64,000 nucleotides of DNA from Candidatus Methanoplasma termitum (GCF_000800805.1 NZ_CP010070.1:806001-870000); one strand, 5' to 3'; positions 8,967 through 19,394 are shown, counted from the stretch's first letter. Numbers and translations are program-made. The notes: generated from the letters alone by a model not told the origin.

Positions 8967-9992
8967 ATGATACCCGACCCGGACAGAAAGAGGAAAAGGT
9001 TGCTTTTGACGGTTGCGACACTTACATTGATATTGATATTCTCTGTCTTCCTGGGTCTGTCATGGGCACCCGATCATTTGTCACTCTCGGATGTTTGGCA
9101 TGTGCTTATCGGCAAAGGTACCTGGGCCGATGGCATTATCGTTAATTCCAACTCTAAGAGGGTTATCTTCGGTGCCTTTGTGGGTGCGGCCCTGGGCGTA
9201 ACAGGCGGAATAATGCAGGCCGTATTCAGGAACCCTCTTGCATCACCGTACATACTGGGTCTGTCGTCCGGAGCTTCATTGGGTGCGGCGATCGCCATAT
9301 TGTTCTCGATACCGATCATACCTTTGGCAATAACACAGCCGCTGCTGGCATTCGTGTTCTGTCTCGGAACGATGTTCCTTGTATACATGTTATCAAGGAG
9401 CGGGGGCAGCGTGAGGACGGAGACCCTGATACTTGCCGGTGTCGCGATATCATCCCTGATGACTGCCGCAGTATCATTCCTAACATACATCGCGCCGAGC
9501 GAACAGATGGGCAGTATCGTCTTCTGGTCCATGGGGAACCTCGGCACTGTCACGTGGGAAGAGATGGCATTTGCGATCCCGATAATAACTGTCGGCATAG
9601 CTGTCATGCTTACGCAGTCTAAGAGCCTGAACGCCATGATGCTCGGCGATTATCACGCAATGGACCTCGGAGTAGATGTCAGAAGGGCCCGGATCTTCCT
9701 TTTGGTCGTGTCTTCTCTGGTTGTCGCTGCCGCCGTGGCATTCGTAGGGGCTATAGGTTTTGTCGGATTGGTCATACCGCATATCTTCAGATTGTTCCTG
9801 GGGCCGGATAATCGTCTGATCCTTCCGCTAAGTGCCTTCGGGGGCGCTACATTCATTTTATTATGCGATTACGTAGCCCATCTCGGCTCCTCGCTCTACG
9901 GAGTTATGCCCATAGGCATCATTACCTCATTCATCGGAGCTCCGTTCTTTATATATCTGCTTTCCAGAAAGAGAAGCGAGGTGGGATGGTGA
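8967..9992 (+). CDS. ABC importer permease, FecCD family
   Basis: This is a polytopic permease of about 341 aa with the FecCD/BtuC architecture of around ten helices. Recognisable segments are GITGGIMQAVFRNPLASPY-like (GAALGVTGGIMQ, then NPLASPYILGLSSGAS) and GFVGLVIPH, the conserved ATPase-coupling and pore regions. I choose the ATG at 8967 over an upstream alternative because the conserved hydrophobic N terminus follows it. It overlaps the ATPase gene by 7 bp. It is a paralogue of the permease at 30.2 kb. Confidence 0.9.
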   Translation: MIPDPDRKRKRLLLTVATLTLILIFSVFLGLSWAPDHLSLSDVWHVLIGKGTWADGIIVNSNSKRVIFGAFVGAALGVTGGIMQAVFRNPLASPYILGLSSGASLGAAIAILFSIPIIPLAITQPLLAFVFCLGTMFLVYMLSRSGGSVRTETLILAGVAISSLMTAAVSFLTYIAPSEQMGSIVFWSMGNLGTVTWEEMAFAIPIITVGIAVMLTQSKSLNAMMLGDYHAMDLGVDVRRARIFLLVVSSLVVAAAVAFVGAIGFVGLVIPHIFRLFLGPDNRLILPLSAFGGATFILLCDYVAHLGSSLYGVMPIGIITSFIGAPFFIYLLSRKRSEVGW

Positions 9993-10777
9993 GCCTTCTC
10001 GATATTGAATCGCTTTCATACAAATATGATGAGAAAATAGTTCTCGATCAGATAACGCTCGGCATAAAGGGCGGAGAGATAATAGGGATACTCGGACCGA
10101 ACGGATGCGGAAAGACCACTCTTCTAAAGAACCTTAACAGGAACCTGAAGCCTCACGGCGGCTGCGTCTTGATCGAAGGGACCGACATCGACGGCATCTC
10201 AAAGAGAGAGATCGCGCAGAGCATCGCCGCGGTCCCTCAATCGAATGAGATAAGGTTCGCTTTTACCGTAAAGGAAATAGTGACAATGGGCAGGATGCCT
10301 TTCCAGGAATCCTTCAGGGGGGAAACGCGAGATGATCTTACTATTATAGAAAAAGCGATGGAGCAGACCGGCCTGACAAGGTTCGCCGACCGATACGTTA
10401 ACACGCTCAGCGGGGGAGAAAGGCAGCGTGCTATAATCGCCAGAGCAATTACCCAGACGCCTAAGATAATACTCATGGATGAACCCACTTTGCACTTGGA
10501 CATTAACATGCAGTTCGAGGTCCTCGACCTGATCCAGAGACTTTCAAGAGAGAATGATCTCGCTGTTGTAATAGTCTCGCACGATCTTCCCATGGTCACA
10601 AGGTACTGCGACCGCGTGGTGCTTATCCATGATCATAAGATCTTTGCCATGGGGACCCCTGAAGAGACCCTTACTAAAGAGAATATGAGGATCGTATTCA
10701 ACGTCGATGCAGAGTTGGAAAAGGACCCGCGCACCGGAAAGACCACCGTACGTCTTTTCGGCTCATACAGGGAATAA
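9986..10777 (+). CDS. ABC importer ATP-binding protein (FecE/BtuD type)
   Basis: This is a 263-residue ATPase with Walker A GPNGCGKTT, signature LSGGERQRA, Walker B IILMDEPT and the H-loop SHDLPM. It energises the importer encoded by the two preceding genes. The ATG at 9986 overlaps the permease stop codon; the longer open frame upstream lies inside the permease gene. It ends with TAA, 67 bp before tRNA-Asp. The C terminus is ordinary, unlike the His-rich tail of the paralogue at 31.3 kb. Confidence 0.92.
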   Translation: MVSLLDIESLSYKYDEKIVLDQITLGIKGGEIIGILGPNGCGKTTLLKNLNRNLKPHGGCVLIEGTDIDGISKREIAQSIAAVPQSNEIRFAFTVKEIVTMGRMPFQESFRGETRDDLTIIEKAMEQTGLTRFADRYVNTLSGGERQRAIIARAITQTPKIILMDEPTLHLDINMQFEVLDLIQRLSRENDLAVVIVSHDLPMVTRYCDRVVLIHDHKIFAMGTPEETLTKENMRIVFNVDAELEKDPRTGKTTVRLFGSYRE

Positions 10778-10844
10778 GGAATCTGGCTTCTTATCGGGGT
10801 CTGAAAGAACCATTAAATATTATTTCTTATTATCAGAGCTTACT

Positions 10845-10920
10845 GCCCTGGTAGTGTAGCGGCCTATCATGAAGCCCTGTCGAGGCTTCGACTCGGATTC
10901 GAATTCCGGCCAGGGCGCCA
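10845..10920 (+). tRNA. tRNA-Asp (GTC)
   Basis: This is a complete cloverleaf. The acceptor stem GCCCTGG pairs with CCAGGGC, the discriminator is G and CCA is encoded. The anticodon loop CTGTCGA gives GTC between AAGCC and GGCTT. The T-loop is TTCGAAT. The D and anticodon arms are almost identical to tRNA-Glu at 32.6 kb, a normal Asp/Glu similarity. A promoter-like AT-rich stretch precedes it. Confidence 0.95.
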
Positions 10921-10998
10921 TTGTTTCCGAATTTTGTAACGCAACGAACGAAACTCATAACCGAAAATTCTTTTTATCATATACACTACCCCGCTATC

Positions 10999-11340
10999 AT
11001 GCGTTTCGTGCTCAGAAGCAAGATCCACAGAGCGACCGTCACCGAGACAAGGCTCGATTACGAAGGGAGCATTACTGTAGATGAGGTTCTTTTGGAAAAG
11101 GTCGGGATATGGGCCGGAGAAAGGGTCATGATCGCCGATGTCGACAACGGCGCGCGCTTTGAAACATATGTCGTCAAAGGAGAGAAGGGGAGCGGCATAA
11201 TTGCGCTCAACGGCGCTGCGGCGAGACTCTGCGAGAAAGGCGATAAGATAATCATAATGGGTTATGAGCTGACCTCGGAACCTATCAAAGCCAAGATAGT
11301 CCTTGTAGACAGCAACAATAAAGCTGTCAAGGAATTGTGA
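10999..11340 (+). CDS. panD: Aspartate 1-decarboxylase, pyruvoyl type
   Basis: PanD converts L-aspartate to beta-alanine for coenzyme A synthesis. It is made as a proenzyme that cleaves itself to form a pyruvoyl group. The self-cleavage site YEGS puts the pyruvoyl precursor at Ser24. The active-site Lys (RSKIHRA), the NGARFETY segment and the NGAAARL motif are all present. The 113-aa length is typical. The start ATG lies about 25 bp below a TATA box (TTTTTATCATATA, 10971-10983), suggesting a leaderless mRNA. Most archaea use a PLP enzyme (MfnA) for this step, so a bacterial-type panD suggests transfer or a lineage trait. Its stop overlaps rnhA. Confidence 0.9.
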   Translation: MRFVLRSKIHRATVTETRLDYEGSITVDEVLLEKVGIWAGERVMIADVDNGARFETYVVKGEKGSGIIALNGAAARLCEKGDKIIIMGYELTSEPIKAKIVLVDSNNKAVKEL

Positions 11341-11741
11341 TGTACCAGATATTCTCCGACGGAGGATCGAGAGGTAATCCGGGGCCTTCTGCATATGCGA
11401 TCGTTGTGACAAAGGACGATAAAGTGATATTCAAAGGCTCGGAGTATTTGGGAATAAACACCAACAACTATGCCGAGTACCGCGGACTGATCGCAGGTCT
11501 GACCAAAGCGATCGAATTGAAGGCCGAGAACGTGGATTTCATAATGGATTCTCAGCTTGTAATAAAACAGATGAACGGCGAGTATAAGGTCAAGGCGGAG
11601 AACATAAAGAACCTCTATCTGGACGCTAAAGCACTGTCATCGATGATCCCCAATATAAGATTCAGGAATGTCAGACGGACGGAAATGCTCATTCCAATGG
11701 CCGATGCTTTACTGAATATCGAATTGGATAACCATCAGTGA
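11340..11741 (+). CDS. rnhA: Ribonuclease H, type 1
   Basis: This 133-aa enzyme is expected to cut the RNA strand of RNA:DNA hybrids. The four acidic residues of the RNase H1 active site are recognisable: Asp7 in FSDGGSRGNPGPS, Glu46 in NYAEYRGL, Asp70 in IMDSQLV and Asp122 in PMADALL. The ATG shares a base with the panD stop (TGATG), so the two are translationally coupled. The 3' end overlaps the convergent hisS by 7 bp. Confidence 0.9.
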   Translation: MYQIFSDGGSRGNPGPSAYAIVVTKDDKVIFKGSEYLGINTNNYAEYRGLIAGLTKAIELKAENVDFIMDSQLVIKQMNGEYKVKAENIKNLYLDAKALSSMIPNIRFRNVRRTEMLIPMADALLNIELDNHQ

Positions 11742-12982
11742 TCGATCTCGGCCTTAAGGCGGCTTATTTTCACCAACTTCTGCTCACCTGATGACATGTC
11801 TCTCAACGTGACGGAGTTGTTCTTCATTTCTTCGCTTCCTACGATAACGACGAACTTCGAACCAATCGATGAAGCATATTTCATCGCTTTCGCCATCTTC
11901 CTGTCAGCAAGATCTATGTCGGCGGATATTCCTTCCTTCCTGAGCATGCCGACGATCTCGAACGCTTTCATCTTCATGTCATCAGACACCGATATAACAT
12001 AAGCATCCATCTTCTTTGATTGAAATACTGCGCCTTCTTTCTCAAGTGCCAGCAGTACTCTGTCGAACCCTATCGCAAAGCCTGTGGAGAATACTTTCTC
12101 TCCTCCGAATAACTCCGATAATGTATAAGATCCGCCTCCGCAGACCTGCTTCTCCGCGCCCAACGCGGGGGCCTCTACCTCGAATACCATCCCCGTATAG
12201 TAATCGAGGCCGCGGACGACCCCCATGTCTATCTCGGGAGCATCTATTCCCATCGCAGACAGATATGAAAGGACCTGTTTCAAATATTCCGATTCCTCGC
12301 CCGGGACTTTACTCAGAACTTCGACGCCGCCGACCGTCTCTGTCAGTTCGAATATCGAGTCCGCGTCGGCTCTGGCGACGCCTGCCGCTTCCATCAGCGG
12401 CCATGCTTCATCATAGAGCTTCTTATCCAATTTCTGCAGGATCTCCGGCATTTTCTCAGATATTACTCCCGCCTGTGTGAGCTTTCTTTTCAGTATGCCG
12501 ATGTGGCCGATGCGCGCCTTATATTCTTTCAAACCGAGATCCTTGATCATTGTGGTCGCAGCGGCAACTACTTCCGCATCTGTCTGCGGAGTGGCTGTGC
12601 CGATTATTTCCATGCCAAACTGGAAGAACTCTCTGTATCTTCCGCTCTGCGGCCTTTCGTATCTGAAACATTGACCGAAATAGAATACCTTGATGGGTTT
12701 CGGCTCGTTGCTCATGCTGTTCACGAAGAACCTCATCGTGGGCGCCGTCAGCTCCGGCCTGAGTGCCAGATCCCTGTCTCCTTTGTCTTTGAACGCGTAC
12801 AGCTCGTTGAGGATGTTGAGCCCCGATTTAAGAATGAACAGTTCCGCTTCCTCGAAGATCGGCGTCTGTATCTCTCTGAATCCGAATCTCTTTGCGGTCC
12901 GCCTCAGGACACCTTCATAGAACCTTCTCCTTTCCATCTCATCCGGCAGGAAATCCCTTGTGCCCCTGGGGCTTTGCAACAT
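11735..12982 (-). CDS. hisS: Histidyl-tRNA synthetase
   Basis: This class II aminoacyl-tRNA synthetase of 415 aa begins MLQSPRGTRDFLPDE. Motif 2 (YFGQCFRYERPQSGR), the histidine-A motifs (VVRGLDYYTGMVFE and the GGGSYTLSELFGG segment) and motif 3 (GFAIGFDRV) are present, followed by an anticodon-binding domain (VSDDMKMKAFEIV...). It is convergent with panD-rnhA and overlaps rnhA by 7 bp. The start ATG at 12982 matches homology at the first residues. Confidence 0.95.
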   Translation of the reverse strand: MLQSPRGTRDFLPDEMERRRFYEGVLRRTAKRFGFREIQTPIFEEAELFILKSGLNILNELYAFKDKGDRDLALRPELTAPTMRFFVNSMSNEPKPIKVFYFGQCFRYERPQSGRYREFFQFGMEIIGTATPQTDAEVVAAATTMIKDLGLKEYKARIGHIGILKRKLTQAGVISEKMPEILQKLDKKLYDEAWPLMEAAGVARADADSIFELTETVGGVEVLSKVPGEESEYLKQVLSYLSAMGIDAPEIDMGVVRGLDYYTGMVFEVEAPALGAEKQVCGGGSYTLSELFGGEKVFSTGFAIGFDRVLLALEKEGAVFQSKKMDAYVISVSDDMKMKAFEIVGMLRKEGISADIDLADRKMAKAMKYASSIGSKFVVIVGSEEMKNNSVTLRDMSSGEQKLVKISRLKAEIDH

Positions 12983-13056
12983 ATGGTGAGCGATGGATTG
13001 AGAATATATTAGGATGTTGTATGTCGCAGATTGGGAATTCTCATTTTTTTATAGAA

Positions 13057-13407
13057 TCATTCAGAGCTTATATCCACTAAAATACGCCCACACGTTTCTT
13101 TTAACTCTGGAACTAAGTTCGTTATCGTTTTCCAAAGGTATCTTTTGTTTACAGCCCCATAATTATGGACAATAACATCTCTGAATCCTGCAATGTCTTT
13201 CCATGGTATGTCCCTGTTATCATTTGTCACCCCAAATGATAGAGACTTCACTGCTTCCCCTATCTGGATGATACTGAAGGCACAGCTCTTTTGATAAATG
13301 TTGCTTTCAAGAAAATCCGCTTCGTCGTTGCCAAAGAATTCAATGCATTCTTCGATATCATTGCAACATTCTATTATTTTATTCAAAAGAAGTTGATCAT
13401 TCTTCAT
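13057..13407 (-). CDS. hepT: HepT-like toxin (DUF86, putative RNase)
   Basis: This is a 116-aa alpha-helical HEPN-family protein. It carries the diagnostic RX4HXY motif as RDVIVHNY at residues 76-83, the catalytic centre of HepT ribonuclease toxins. It overlaps the upstream nucleotidyltransferase gene by 11 bp, the standard antitoxin-then-toxin order of MntA/HepT modules. In characterised systems MntA adds AMP to the Tyr of this motif to silence the toxin; that is family knowledge. Confidence 0.85.
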   Translation of the reverse strand: MKNDQLLLNKIIECCNDIEECIEFFGNDEADFLESNIYQKSCAFSIIQIGEAVKSLSFGVTNDNRDIPWKDIAGFRDVIVHNYGAVNKRYLWKTITNLVPELKETCGRILVDISSE

Positions 13408-13708
13408 AAACGATTACTCCTTCTGACAGGACCGCGTTCAGAAAGTCTGGCTTTAGAGATTTTGTGTCAACAAGATCGATCTCGCGTCCAACGGCGTAGC
13501 GTAAATCCTGAAAGAATCCGGACAATGCCAGCAGATCTTGTATTCTCCCGGGTTCAATGCAGAAATCATAGTCGCTGTTTTCGTCGTAGTCCCCTCTTGC
13601 GACTGAACCGAAAAGATACACTTTAGCAACCCCGTATCGCTCCGCTACCGGTGCCACTATTTCTTTTAGTTCACCGATAGAGTATATCTTTTTTTTCGCT
13701 GACGGCAT
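13397..13708 (-). CDS. mntA: MntA-type nucleotidyltransferase antitoxin
   Basis: This 103-aa minimal nucleotidyltransferase has the GSX10DXD motif: Gly34-Ser35, Asp46 and Asp48 in GSVARGDYDENSDYDF. It is the first gene of a two-gene module with hepT. It probably neutralises HepT by AMPylation. The start ATG at 13708 is preceded by an AT-rich segment that could serve as promoter. No remnant of a larger mobile element is seen on either side. Confidence 0.85.
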   Translation of the reverse strand: MPSAKKKIYSIGELKEIVAPVAERYGVAKVYLFGSVARGDYDENSDYDFCIEPGRIQDLLALSGFFQDLRYAVGREIDLVDTKSLKPDFLNAVLSEGVIVYEE

Positions 13709-13762
13709 AATAATGATATTGCCCTCAGATAGTTAAAAACTTTGGAAGATCCCCTCTTCGAC

Positions 13763-14863
13763 TCATCTTTTCACAATAATTGTAAGGATGTCCTCATCCT
13801 CTACGACATGATCCATTCCGACCGTCTGTCCGGGGAACTTAGCACTCTTCCCCCAGACCATCGCATATCTGAAATTATTCCTGAAATCCCTGTGTATGAC
13901 CTCGCAAACGTCCCCGACCGTGTTCCCCCTCTTAACAATTAGAGGTTCCGCCATATCCGCCTCTTTCCCCTGGGGTTTGAGGTAAATACGTATCATCTCG
14001 ATAGTGTCGTAAAGCGTTTGTTTCAGCTCCTCTATTCCAAAGCCTGTGACCGCCGATACCGCGACGGTCCTGTACTCAGGATATAATGATTGAGCATATT
14101 CCAATTCTCCGGGTTTAGCCAGATCCACCTTGTTTATCGCCATCACGCACTTGACGTAAACTCTGTTCCCGGCGAGGACATCCAGCATCTGTTCCACATT
14201 GATGTCCTCCCTCACTACTATTGTTGCGTTGATGTGGCCGTATGCGGCGGCCATGTCCCTGATCGTTTCAACATCGATCTTCGTCAGCTTGACCGTCGGT
14301 TTAACAGAAAGACCGCCTTGGGCCGAACCTGTGATAACTACATCCGGTTTGTATTGATTCATCCTTATGGCTGCGTTATAGAGTTCTTTAAGAAGAACAT
14401 CCATCTTGGGATTGAAAACATCGACCACCAGGAGTATCACATCGGATGCCCTTGCCGCGGCAATGACCTCTCTTCCCCTTCCTTTTCCTCTCGAAGCGTC
14501 CTTGATCAGACCGGGCATATCCAGGATCTGGATCTTCGCATGATTGTATTCCAAAACGCCGGGAATTATATCCAAAGTTGTGAAATGGTATGCTCCCACT
14601 TCTGATTTCGCCCCTGTGAGCTGATTGAGGAGTGTGGACTTTCCCACCGAAGGGAATCCTACGAGAGCGACGGTGGCATCCCCGGCTTTCTTGACATAGA
14701 AGCCTTTTGTCGGCCCCTTAGAAGATCTTCTTTTCTCTTCTTCAGCTGTCAGGCGCGCTATCTTCGCCTTCAGTTTTCCGATGTGGGCCTCCGTGGATTT
14801 ATTGTATTTAGTGTTGGATATCTGTTCCTCCAACTCTTTGATCTGCTCATCAATGGTTGCCAC
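13763..14863 (-). CDS. DRG/Rbg-family GTPase
   Basis: This ribosome-associated GTPase of the OBG superfamily (developmentally regulated GTP-binding protein type) is universal in archaea and eukaryotes. It has an N-terminal helical segment, then G1 (GFPSVGKST), G3 (DMPGL), a basic GRGREV loop, G4 (NKVD), and a C-terminal TGS domain. I choose the GTG at 14863 because it has a strong GGAGG seven bases upstream and gives the usual 366-aa product beginning VATIDEQIKELEE. Confidence 0.92.
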   Translation of the reverse strand: MATIDEQIKELEEQISNTKYNKSTEAHIGKLKAKIARLTAEEEKRRSSKGPTKGFYVKKAGDATVALVGFPSVGKSTLLNQLTGAKSEVGAYHFTTLDIIPGVLEYNHAKIQILDMPGLIKDASRGKGRGREVIAAARASDVILLVVDVFNPKMDVLLKELYNAAIRMNQYKPDVVITGSAQGGLSVKPTVKLTKIDVETIRDMAAAYGHINATIVVREDINVEQMLDVLAGNRVYVKCVMAINKVDLAKPGELEYAQSLYPEYRTVAVSAVTGFGIEELKQTLYDTIEMIRIYLKPQGKEADMAEPLIVKRGNTVGDVCEVIHRDFRNNFRYAMVWGKSAKFPGQTVGMDHVVEDEDILTIIVKR

Positions 14864-14991
14864 GGTTCCCTCCTGATTGTGTGATAGTTGTGTGATAGTC
14901 AACAAGTATAATTAGGTTTTATCCGGTCAATCAAAAATATCCGTCTGAACGTACGATAGTTTTTAATCGGTTCAGTGTGTGGGGTCTTTCC

Positions 14992-16200
14992 ATGAATGGT
15001 ACTGCGGATGCGAAGACCATCGACATGAAATGGTTCGGAAAATGGACACCGATCCAAATACTCGGAGTTTTCGGGTCCTTAGTGGTCGCTATTGTCCTGA
15101 CGTTATTCGGATTCGGTAACGGGTGTATGTGTTTCGGCGCATTGATAATAGCGGTCATACTCTACATGGTGCCCCGCATGCTGGGCGTAGAGCACATCAA
15201 GCTGATGGCGTTGGTCGGGGTATTGTTCCTTGCTGTTACCCTGATCGTCGGAGGGCTGCTCATTGCACCTGATTTTGTAAAGAACAATCAAGGTAACCCA
15301 CCAGACAACAACTATTTTACCGATGTCCAATTCAATTATGATATTCCCGGCTACGATAACGGAGTACAGATAACCGCCAGTATAAAAGAAGGGGTTGACA
15401 TGACCTCAAAAGAGGTTTACTTCCAGTATGCTGCCGTAAGCGGCATAGTGCTGGGAGGAACGGTCAACGGTTCGTCGAAGGACGATATCAGGCTGGATCT
15501 GAGCGGGCCAACCTTTATCCCACTCAATTCCGGCACTTTACACATCGGCGGACTTGTAGTAAAAGATGTGACTGACAGCGATAACCCGGTTCCTGTCGAT
15601 GATTCGCGCACGCGTTCCTCTTTCCTGACCGGAGCGTTCGACGGCAGCATTACGGGCCTTGCACTGGTGGGGACCTTTATGAGCGTCATAACCATCGTTA
15701 TCATGTTCTTCATAATCATGATCCTCTCAAATGTGATGAAGGGCAGGATGGAGAAGACCAGAGAGCAGATGGAGAAGGACGGCAGACTGTACCCGCGGGG
15801 CCATGGAAGATGCCAAAAGTGCGGTTCGTTGGTCCTTCCGGGAGAGGTCACATGCAGGAAGTGCGGAGAGTACATCGACCGTCCCGATGAGATAAAACCT
15901 GATAAGAAGGATTTCTTCGAGTGCTCGGAATGCGGTGCGGAGGTCCCGGCGGACGCAAAGCAATGTCCGAAGTGCGGCGCGGCATTCGATGAAGAAGATG
16001 AGGTCGTTATCACACCCGCGGAACATACCGCTGAGGCTCCCGTCAATGACAAAGAGTCGGCATCAAAAAGCAAATCTGTACAAGAGGATTCTCGCTCATC
16101 GGGCAGAGAACCGGTTGTGTGCCCCGAGTGCGGAGAGGTCTCTCCGGCGGGAGCGTGGTTCTGTCCGAGGTGCGGCAAATCCTTTGATGAGAAGAAATAA
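14992..16200 (+). CDS. Membrane protein with three C-terminal zinc ribbons
   Basis: I do not recognise a characterised family. Three N-terminal hydrophobic helices (about residues 22-100) are followed by an extracytoplasmic beta-rich domain, another helix (about 225-245), and a long cytoplasmic tail. The tail holds three zinc-ribbon units, each a CxxCG pair (CQKCGSLV...CRKCGEY, CSECGAEV...CPKCGAA, CPECGEVS...CPRCGKS), joined by acidic and Ser/Lys-rich linkers. The ATG at 14992 has a TATA-like TTTTTAAT about 30 bp upstream. It may recruit partners through the ribbons; function unknown. Confidence 0.7.
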   Translation: MNGTADAKTIDMKWFGKWTPIQILGVFGSLVVAIVLTLFGFGNGCMCFGALIIAVILYMVPRMLGVEHIKLMALVGVLFLAVTLIVGGLLIAPDFVKNNQGNPPDNNYFTDVQFNYDIPGYDNGVQITASIKEGVDMTSKEVYFQYAAVSGIVLGGTVNGSSKDDIRLDLSGPTFIPLNSGTLHIGGLVVKDVTDSDNPVPVDDSRTRSSFLTGAFDGSITGLALVGTFMSVITIVIMFFIIMILSNVMKGRMEKTREQMEKDGRLYPRGHGRCQKCGSLVLPGEVTCRKCGEYIDRPDEIKPDKKDFFECSECGAEVPADAKQCPKCGAAFDEEDEVVITPAEHTAEAPVNDKESASKSKSVQEDSRSSGREPVVCPECGEVSPAGAWFCPRCGKSFDEKK

Positions 16201-16273
16201 ACTGTTTAAACTTCCATTTTCTTTTTCAATCTAAAGCAATAAAATAAATAAGATTCGGAGGATACACTTTTGG

Positions 16274-18295
16274 ATGCCCTCTAACAATATTGAAGATTAT
16301 TCCGAAGGGAATACGCAAGCCCATAAAATGGCGGCTAAACAGCAAGAGATCTCTGTAACAGAGTTCTTCGAAAAGAACAAACACATCCTCGGTTTCGATT
16401 CGAGATCTAAGTCCCTTATGATGGGGATCAAAGAAGCGGTCGATAACTCTCTGGACGCCTGCGAGGAAGCGGGATTCCTGCCCGATATCTACGTACGGGT
16501 GGAACGTCTTCAGGAAGAAGAGGAGTACAGGATAACGGTCGAAGATAACGGACCCGGGATCATCCATAAGATGATACCCAATGTTTTCGGGCGTCTGCTT
16601 TACGGTTCGAGATTCCACGCCCTCAGACAGTCGAGGGGGCAGCAGGGTATCGGTATCTCCGCGACAGTTATGTACGGCAACATCTCAACGGGAAAACCCG
16701 CCCATGTCGAGTCAAAGATCGAAGGGAAGGACGAAGTGGCCTGGAAGATGGACATCACTATCGATACCAAGACCAACCGCCCTATCGTAAAGAACGACGT
16801 TGCATTCATCTGGGAAGGGAAAGACCACGGTACAAAGATCGAATACACCACAAAGGGGAGGTACATCACCGGAAAGCAGTCGATCTTCGAATACCTTAGG
16901 AACACTGCCATCGTCAACCCCCACACCAAGATCGAGTTCCATGACCCCGAAGGGAAGAAGTACATATTCGAAAGGGCGACCGAACAGATGCCTCCGAAGT
17001 CAAAGGAGATCAAACCGCACCCCGAAGGAATGGAGATCGGGGATCTGATGAAATACACTCAGAACACTCAGCAGAAAACGGTCAATGCATTCCTAAAGAA
17101 CGATTTCTCAAGGATAACAGAGAGGATCGCAGACGAGATCCTCACAAAAGCAGGCGTCGATCCTTCGATGAAACCTTCGGCGCTTTCGAGAGATCAATGT
17201 AAGGCGATACTCTCGGCGATCACGCAGGTCAAGATAATGGCTCCTCAGACCGATTGCCTGTCACCGATCGGAGACACTCTGATCAAAAAGGGGCTCATGC
17301 ATGTTCTGGATGGGCTGAGGCCCGATTACTATGCGACCCCCGTTTCCCGTTCCCCGAAGTCTGTGAACGGTAACCCGTTCATAGTCGAGGCGGGGATAGT
17401 GTACGGCGGCGAGATACCGTCCGATGATCAGGTCACGATACTCAGATTCGCGAACCGCGTTCCGCTGCTGTATCAGCAGGGAGCGTGCGCAATAACAAAA
17501 GCCATCTCGGAAGTAGATTGGAGACGCTACGGATTGGAACAGAGAGGCGGAAAGGGGATACCTTTCGGCCCAGCTATAATATTGGTCCATGTTGCATCCA
17601 CAAAGGTCCCGTTCACATCCGAGGGCAAGGAAGCGATAGCCTCTTTTGCCGAACTTCAGAGTGAGATAGAACAGGCTCTGAGACTATGTGCCAGAAATCT
17701 AAAGAGCCACTTGAACAAAATGGAAAGGAAGACTAAGACCGGCGCTAAATTCCAGATCGTTCAGGAGATCATTCCTGCGATAGCAAAGAAGTCATCGGCA
17801 ATGCTCAACAGGCCGATGCCCGACCTCAGCAGGACCATCAGTAAGATCATGAACGTCGTATGGATCAAAGCTGAGAAAAAGAAGGATCCGCAGAAGGGTT
17901 TTGTTATCACATACACCATCCACAACTACACAACACAGGAGCGTACGATCGGGTTGCATACGCATCTTCCGAAGAGCTGCGCTAACTTGACGCTCTTCTC
18001 TAACCCGTATTTCGTCAACAACATGACCGATGACGGAAAGGTCATGTGGGAGGTAAAAAACATACAGCCCTCTACATCGCTCACGATATCATTTGAGTTG
18101 AAAGGAGAGTTGGCAGATACCTTCGATGCCGATGATGTGTACATCTCGGGCATCAATCCGGTATTAGTGATGGGGGCCGAAGCGCTTCCCGGGGATTGGG
18201 GGATAAAAGGATTGGAGATAATCGAGAGCGACGAGAACATCCCTGCAGATGACGAAGAAGAGGAAACGGAGGCTGAAGACCTTGGCGACGAATGA
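16274..18295 (+). CDS. top6B: DNA topoisomerase VI subunit B
   Basis: This is the ATPase subunit of the type IIB topoisomerase, which relaxes and decatenates DNA by two-strand passage. It has a GHKL (Bergerat) ATPase with [14 protein letters not shown] (N box) and DNGPGI (G1 box), then RQQG-type G2 (SRGQQGIG), the helix-two-turn-helix region, a transducer domain, and a C-terminal Ig-like extension. It has 673 aa. The acidic C-terminal tail overlaps the start of top6A, making a two-gene operon. Confidence 0.95.
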   Translation: MPSNNIEDYSEGNTQAHKMAAKQQEISVTEFFEKNKHILGFDSRSKSLMMGIKEAVDNSLDACEEAGFLPDIYVRVERLQEEEEYRITVEDNGPGIIHKMIPNVFGRLLYGSRFHALRQSRGQQGIGISATVMYGNISTGKPAHVESKIEGKDEVAWKMDITIDTKTNRPIVKNDVAFIWEGKDHGTKIEYTTKGRYITGKQSIFEYLRNTAIVNPHTKIEFHDPEGKKYIFERATEQMPPKSKEIKPHPEGMEIGDLMKYTQNTQQKTVNAFLKNDFSRITERIADEILTKAGVDPSMKPSALSRDQCKAILSAITQVKIMAPQTDCLSPIGDTLIKKGLMHVLDGLRPDYYATPVSRSPKSVNGNPFIVEAGIVYGGEIPSDDQVTILRFANRVPLLYQQGACAITKAISEVDWRRYGLEQRGGKGIPFGPAIILVHVASTKVPFTSEGKEAIASFAELQSEIEQALRLCARNLKSHLNKMERKTKTGAKFQIVQEIIPAIAKKSSAMLNRPMPDLSRTISKIMNVVWIKAEKKKDPQKGFVITYTIHNYTTQERTIGLHTHLPKSCANLTLFSNPYFVNNMTDDGKVMWEVKNIQPSTSLTISFELKGELADTFDADDVYISGINPVLVMGAEALPGDWGIKGLEIIESDENIPADDEEEETEAEDLGDE

Positions 18296-19376
18296 AAGAC
18301 AGACCACGGCAATGAATAACCTCACATCCATTGTGGGTAAAATTTATGATCAATTAGATGCCGGCAGCGTGCCGCTGATGGAGCTCCCCCTCAGGTCTAA
18401 GAAGAACATCGAATTCGACACTCAGCACAACGTATGGAAATACGGTGACCTGAGGACCAACCGTACGGCGAAAACAGTTCAGGGAGCACAAATGATGCTC
18501 AGAACTGTTTACACAGCGGATTTCATCAACGAGATGATTAAAGAGAACAAATCCTCTACATTGAGGGAAATGTACTATATATCCGAAGGATGGGAGCATG
18601 CAAAGTTCAATACCCAGGACGAAAGCAACCTTCTCGCCGAAGATCTGGAGATCATCTCAAGATGTATGAGGGAGGACTTCAAGCTCAGACCCGAGGAAAG
18701 CGGTGCGCACGTGTATGGGAACCTTGACATAAGCACGATGACAAAGAAGGGAATGAAGAAGTTCAACTGCATCGATGATGTTGCAGAGACCGGTTTCGCT
18801 GTTCCCTATAATGTGGAGAAAGAGAACTTCGAGATCGTCGGCAGCGATGCAAAATTCATCATGGCGATAGAAACAGGCGGTATGTTCGCAAGGCTTATCG
18901 AGAACGGTTTCCCCGAAAGGTATGGGGCGATACTTGTTCACCTCAGCGGACAGCCGGCAAGAAGCACGAGGCGTTTGATAAAGAGGCTGAATGAAGAGAG
19001 GAACCTGCCCGTGACCGTGTTCACCGACGGCGACCCGTGGTCGTTCAGGATATTCGCTTCCGTTGCATACGGCGCTATCAAAACGGCGCACATATCAGAA
19101 TATCTGGCGACACCGACCGCACAATTCATCGGGATAACGGCATCCGACATTCTGAATTATGATCTGCCCACCGACAAGCTCTCAGACAAAGATGTCGGTG
19201 CCCTGAATGCCGAGCTGTCCGACCCGAGATTCAATGACGGGTTCTGGGACAGTGAGATCAAAGCCATGCTGGAGATGAAAAAGAAGTCTGAGCAGCAGGC
19301 TCTGGCGAAATACGGTCTCGACTTCGTGACGGACAATTATCTCCCCGAGAAACTTACAGATATGGGAGTCTTGTAA
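18282..19376 (+). CDS. top6A: DNA topoisomerase VI subunit A (Spo11-like)
   Basis: This is the catalytic DNA-cleaving subunit. The active-site tyrosine is in [10 protein letters not shown], and the Toprim domain has its acidic residues, including FTDGDPWSF. The start is uncertain. A TTG at 18282 has GGAGG nine bases upstream and places conserved residues ([11 protein letters not shown]) near the N terminus. An ATG at 18249 (further inside top6B) and one at 18312 are alternatives. About 364 aa fits the family. It ends with TAA before a strong terminator hairpin. Confidence 0.93.
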   Translation: MATNERQTTAMNNLTSIVGKIYDQLDAGSVPLMELPLRSKKNIEFDTQHNVWKYGDLRTNRTAKTVQGAQMMLRTVYTADFINEMIKENKSSTLREMYYISEGWEHAKFNTQDESNLLAEDLEIISRCMREDFKLRPEESGAHVYGNLDISTMTKKGMKKFNCIDDVAETGFAVPYNVEKENFEIVGSDAKFIMAIETGGMFARLIENGFPERYGAILVHLSGQPARSTRRLIKRLNEERNLPVTVFTDGDPWSFRIFASVAYGAIKTAHISEYLATPTAQFIGITASDILNYDLPTDKLSDKDVGALNAELSDPRFNDGFWDSEIKAMLEMKKKSEQQALAKYGLDFVTDNYLPEKLTDMGVL

Positions 19377-19394
19377 ATCAAAAAAAATAATTTT

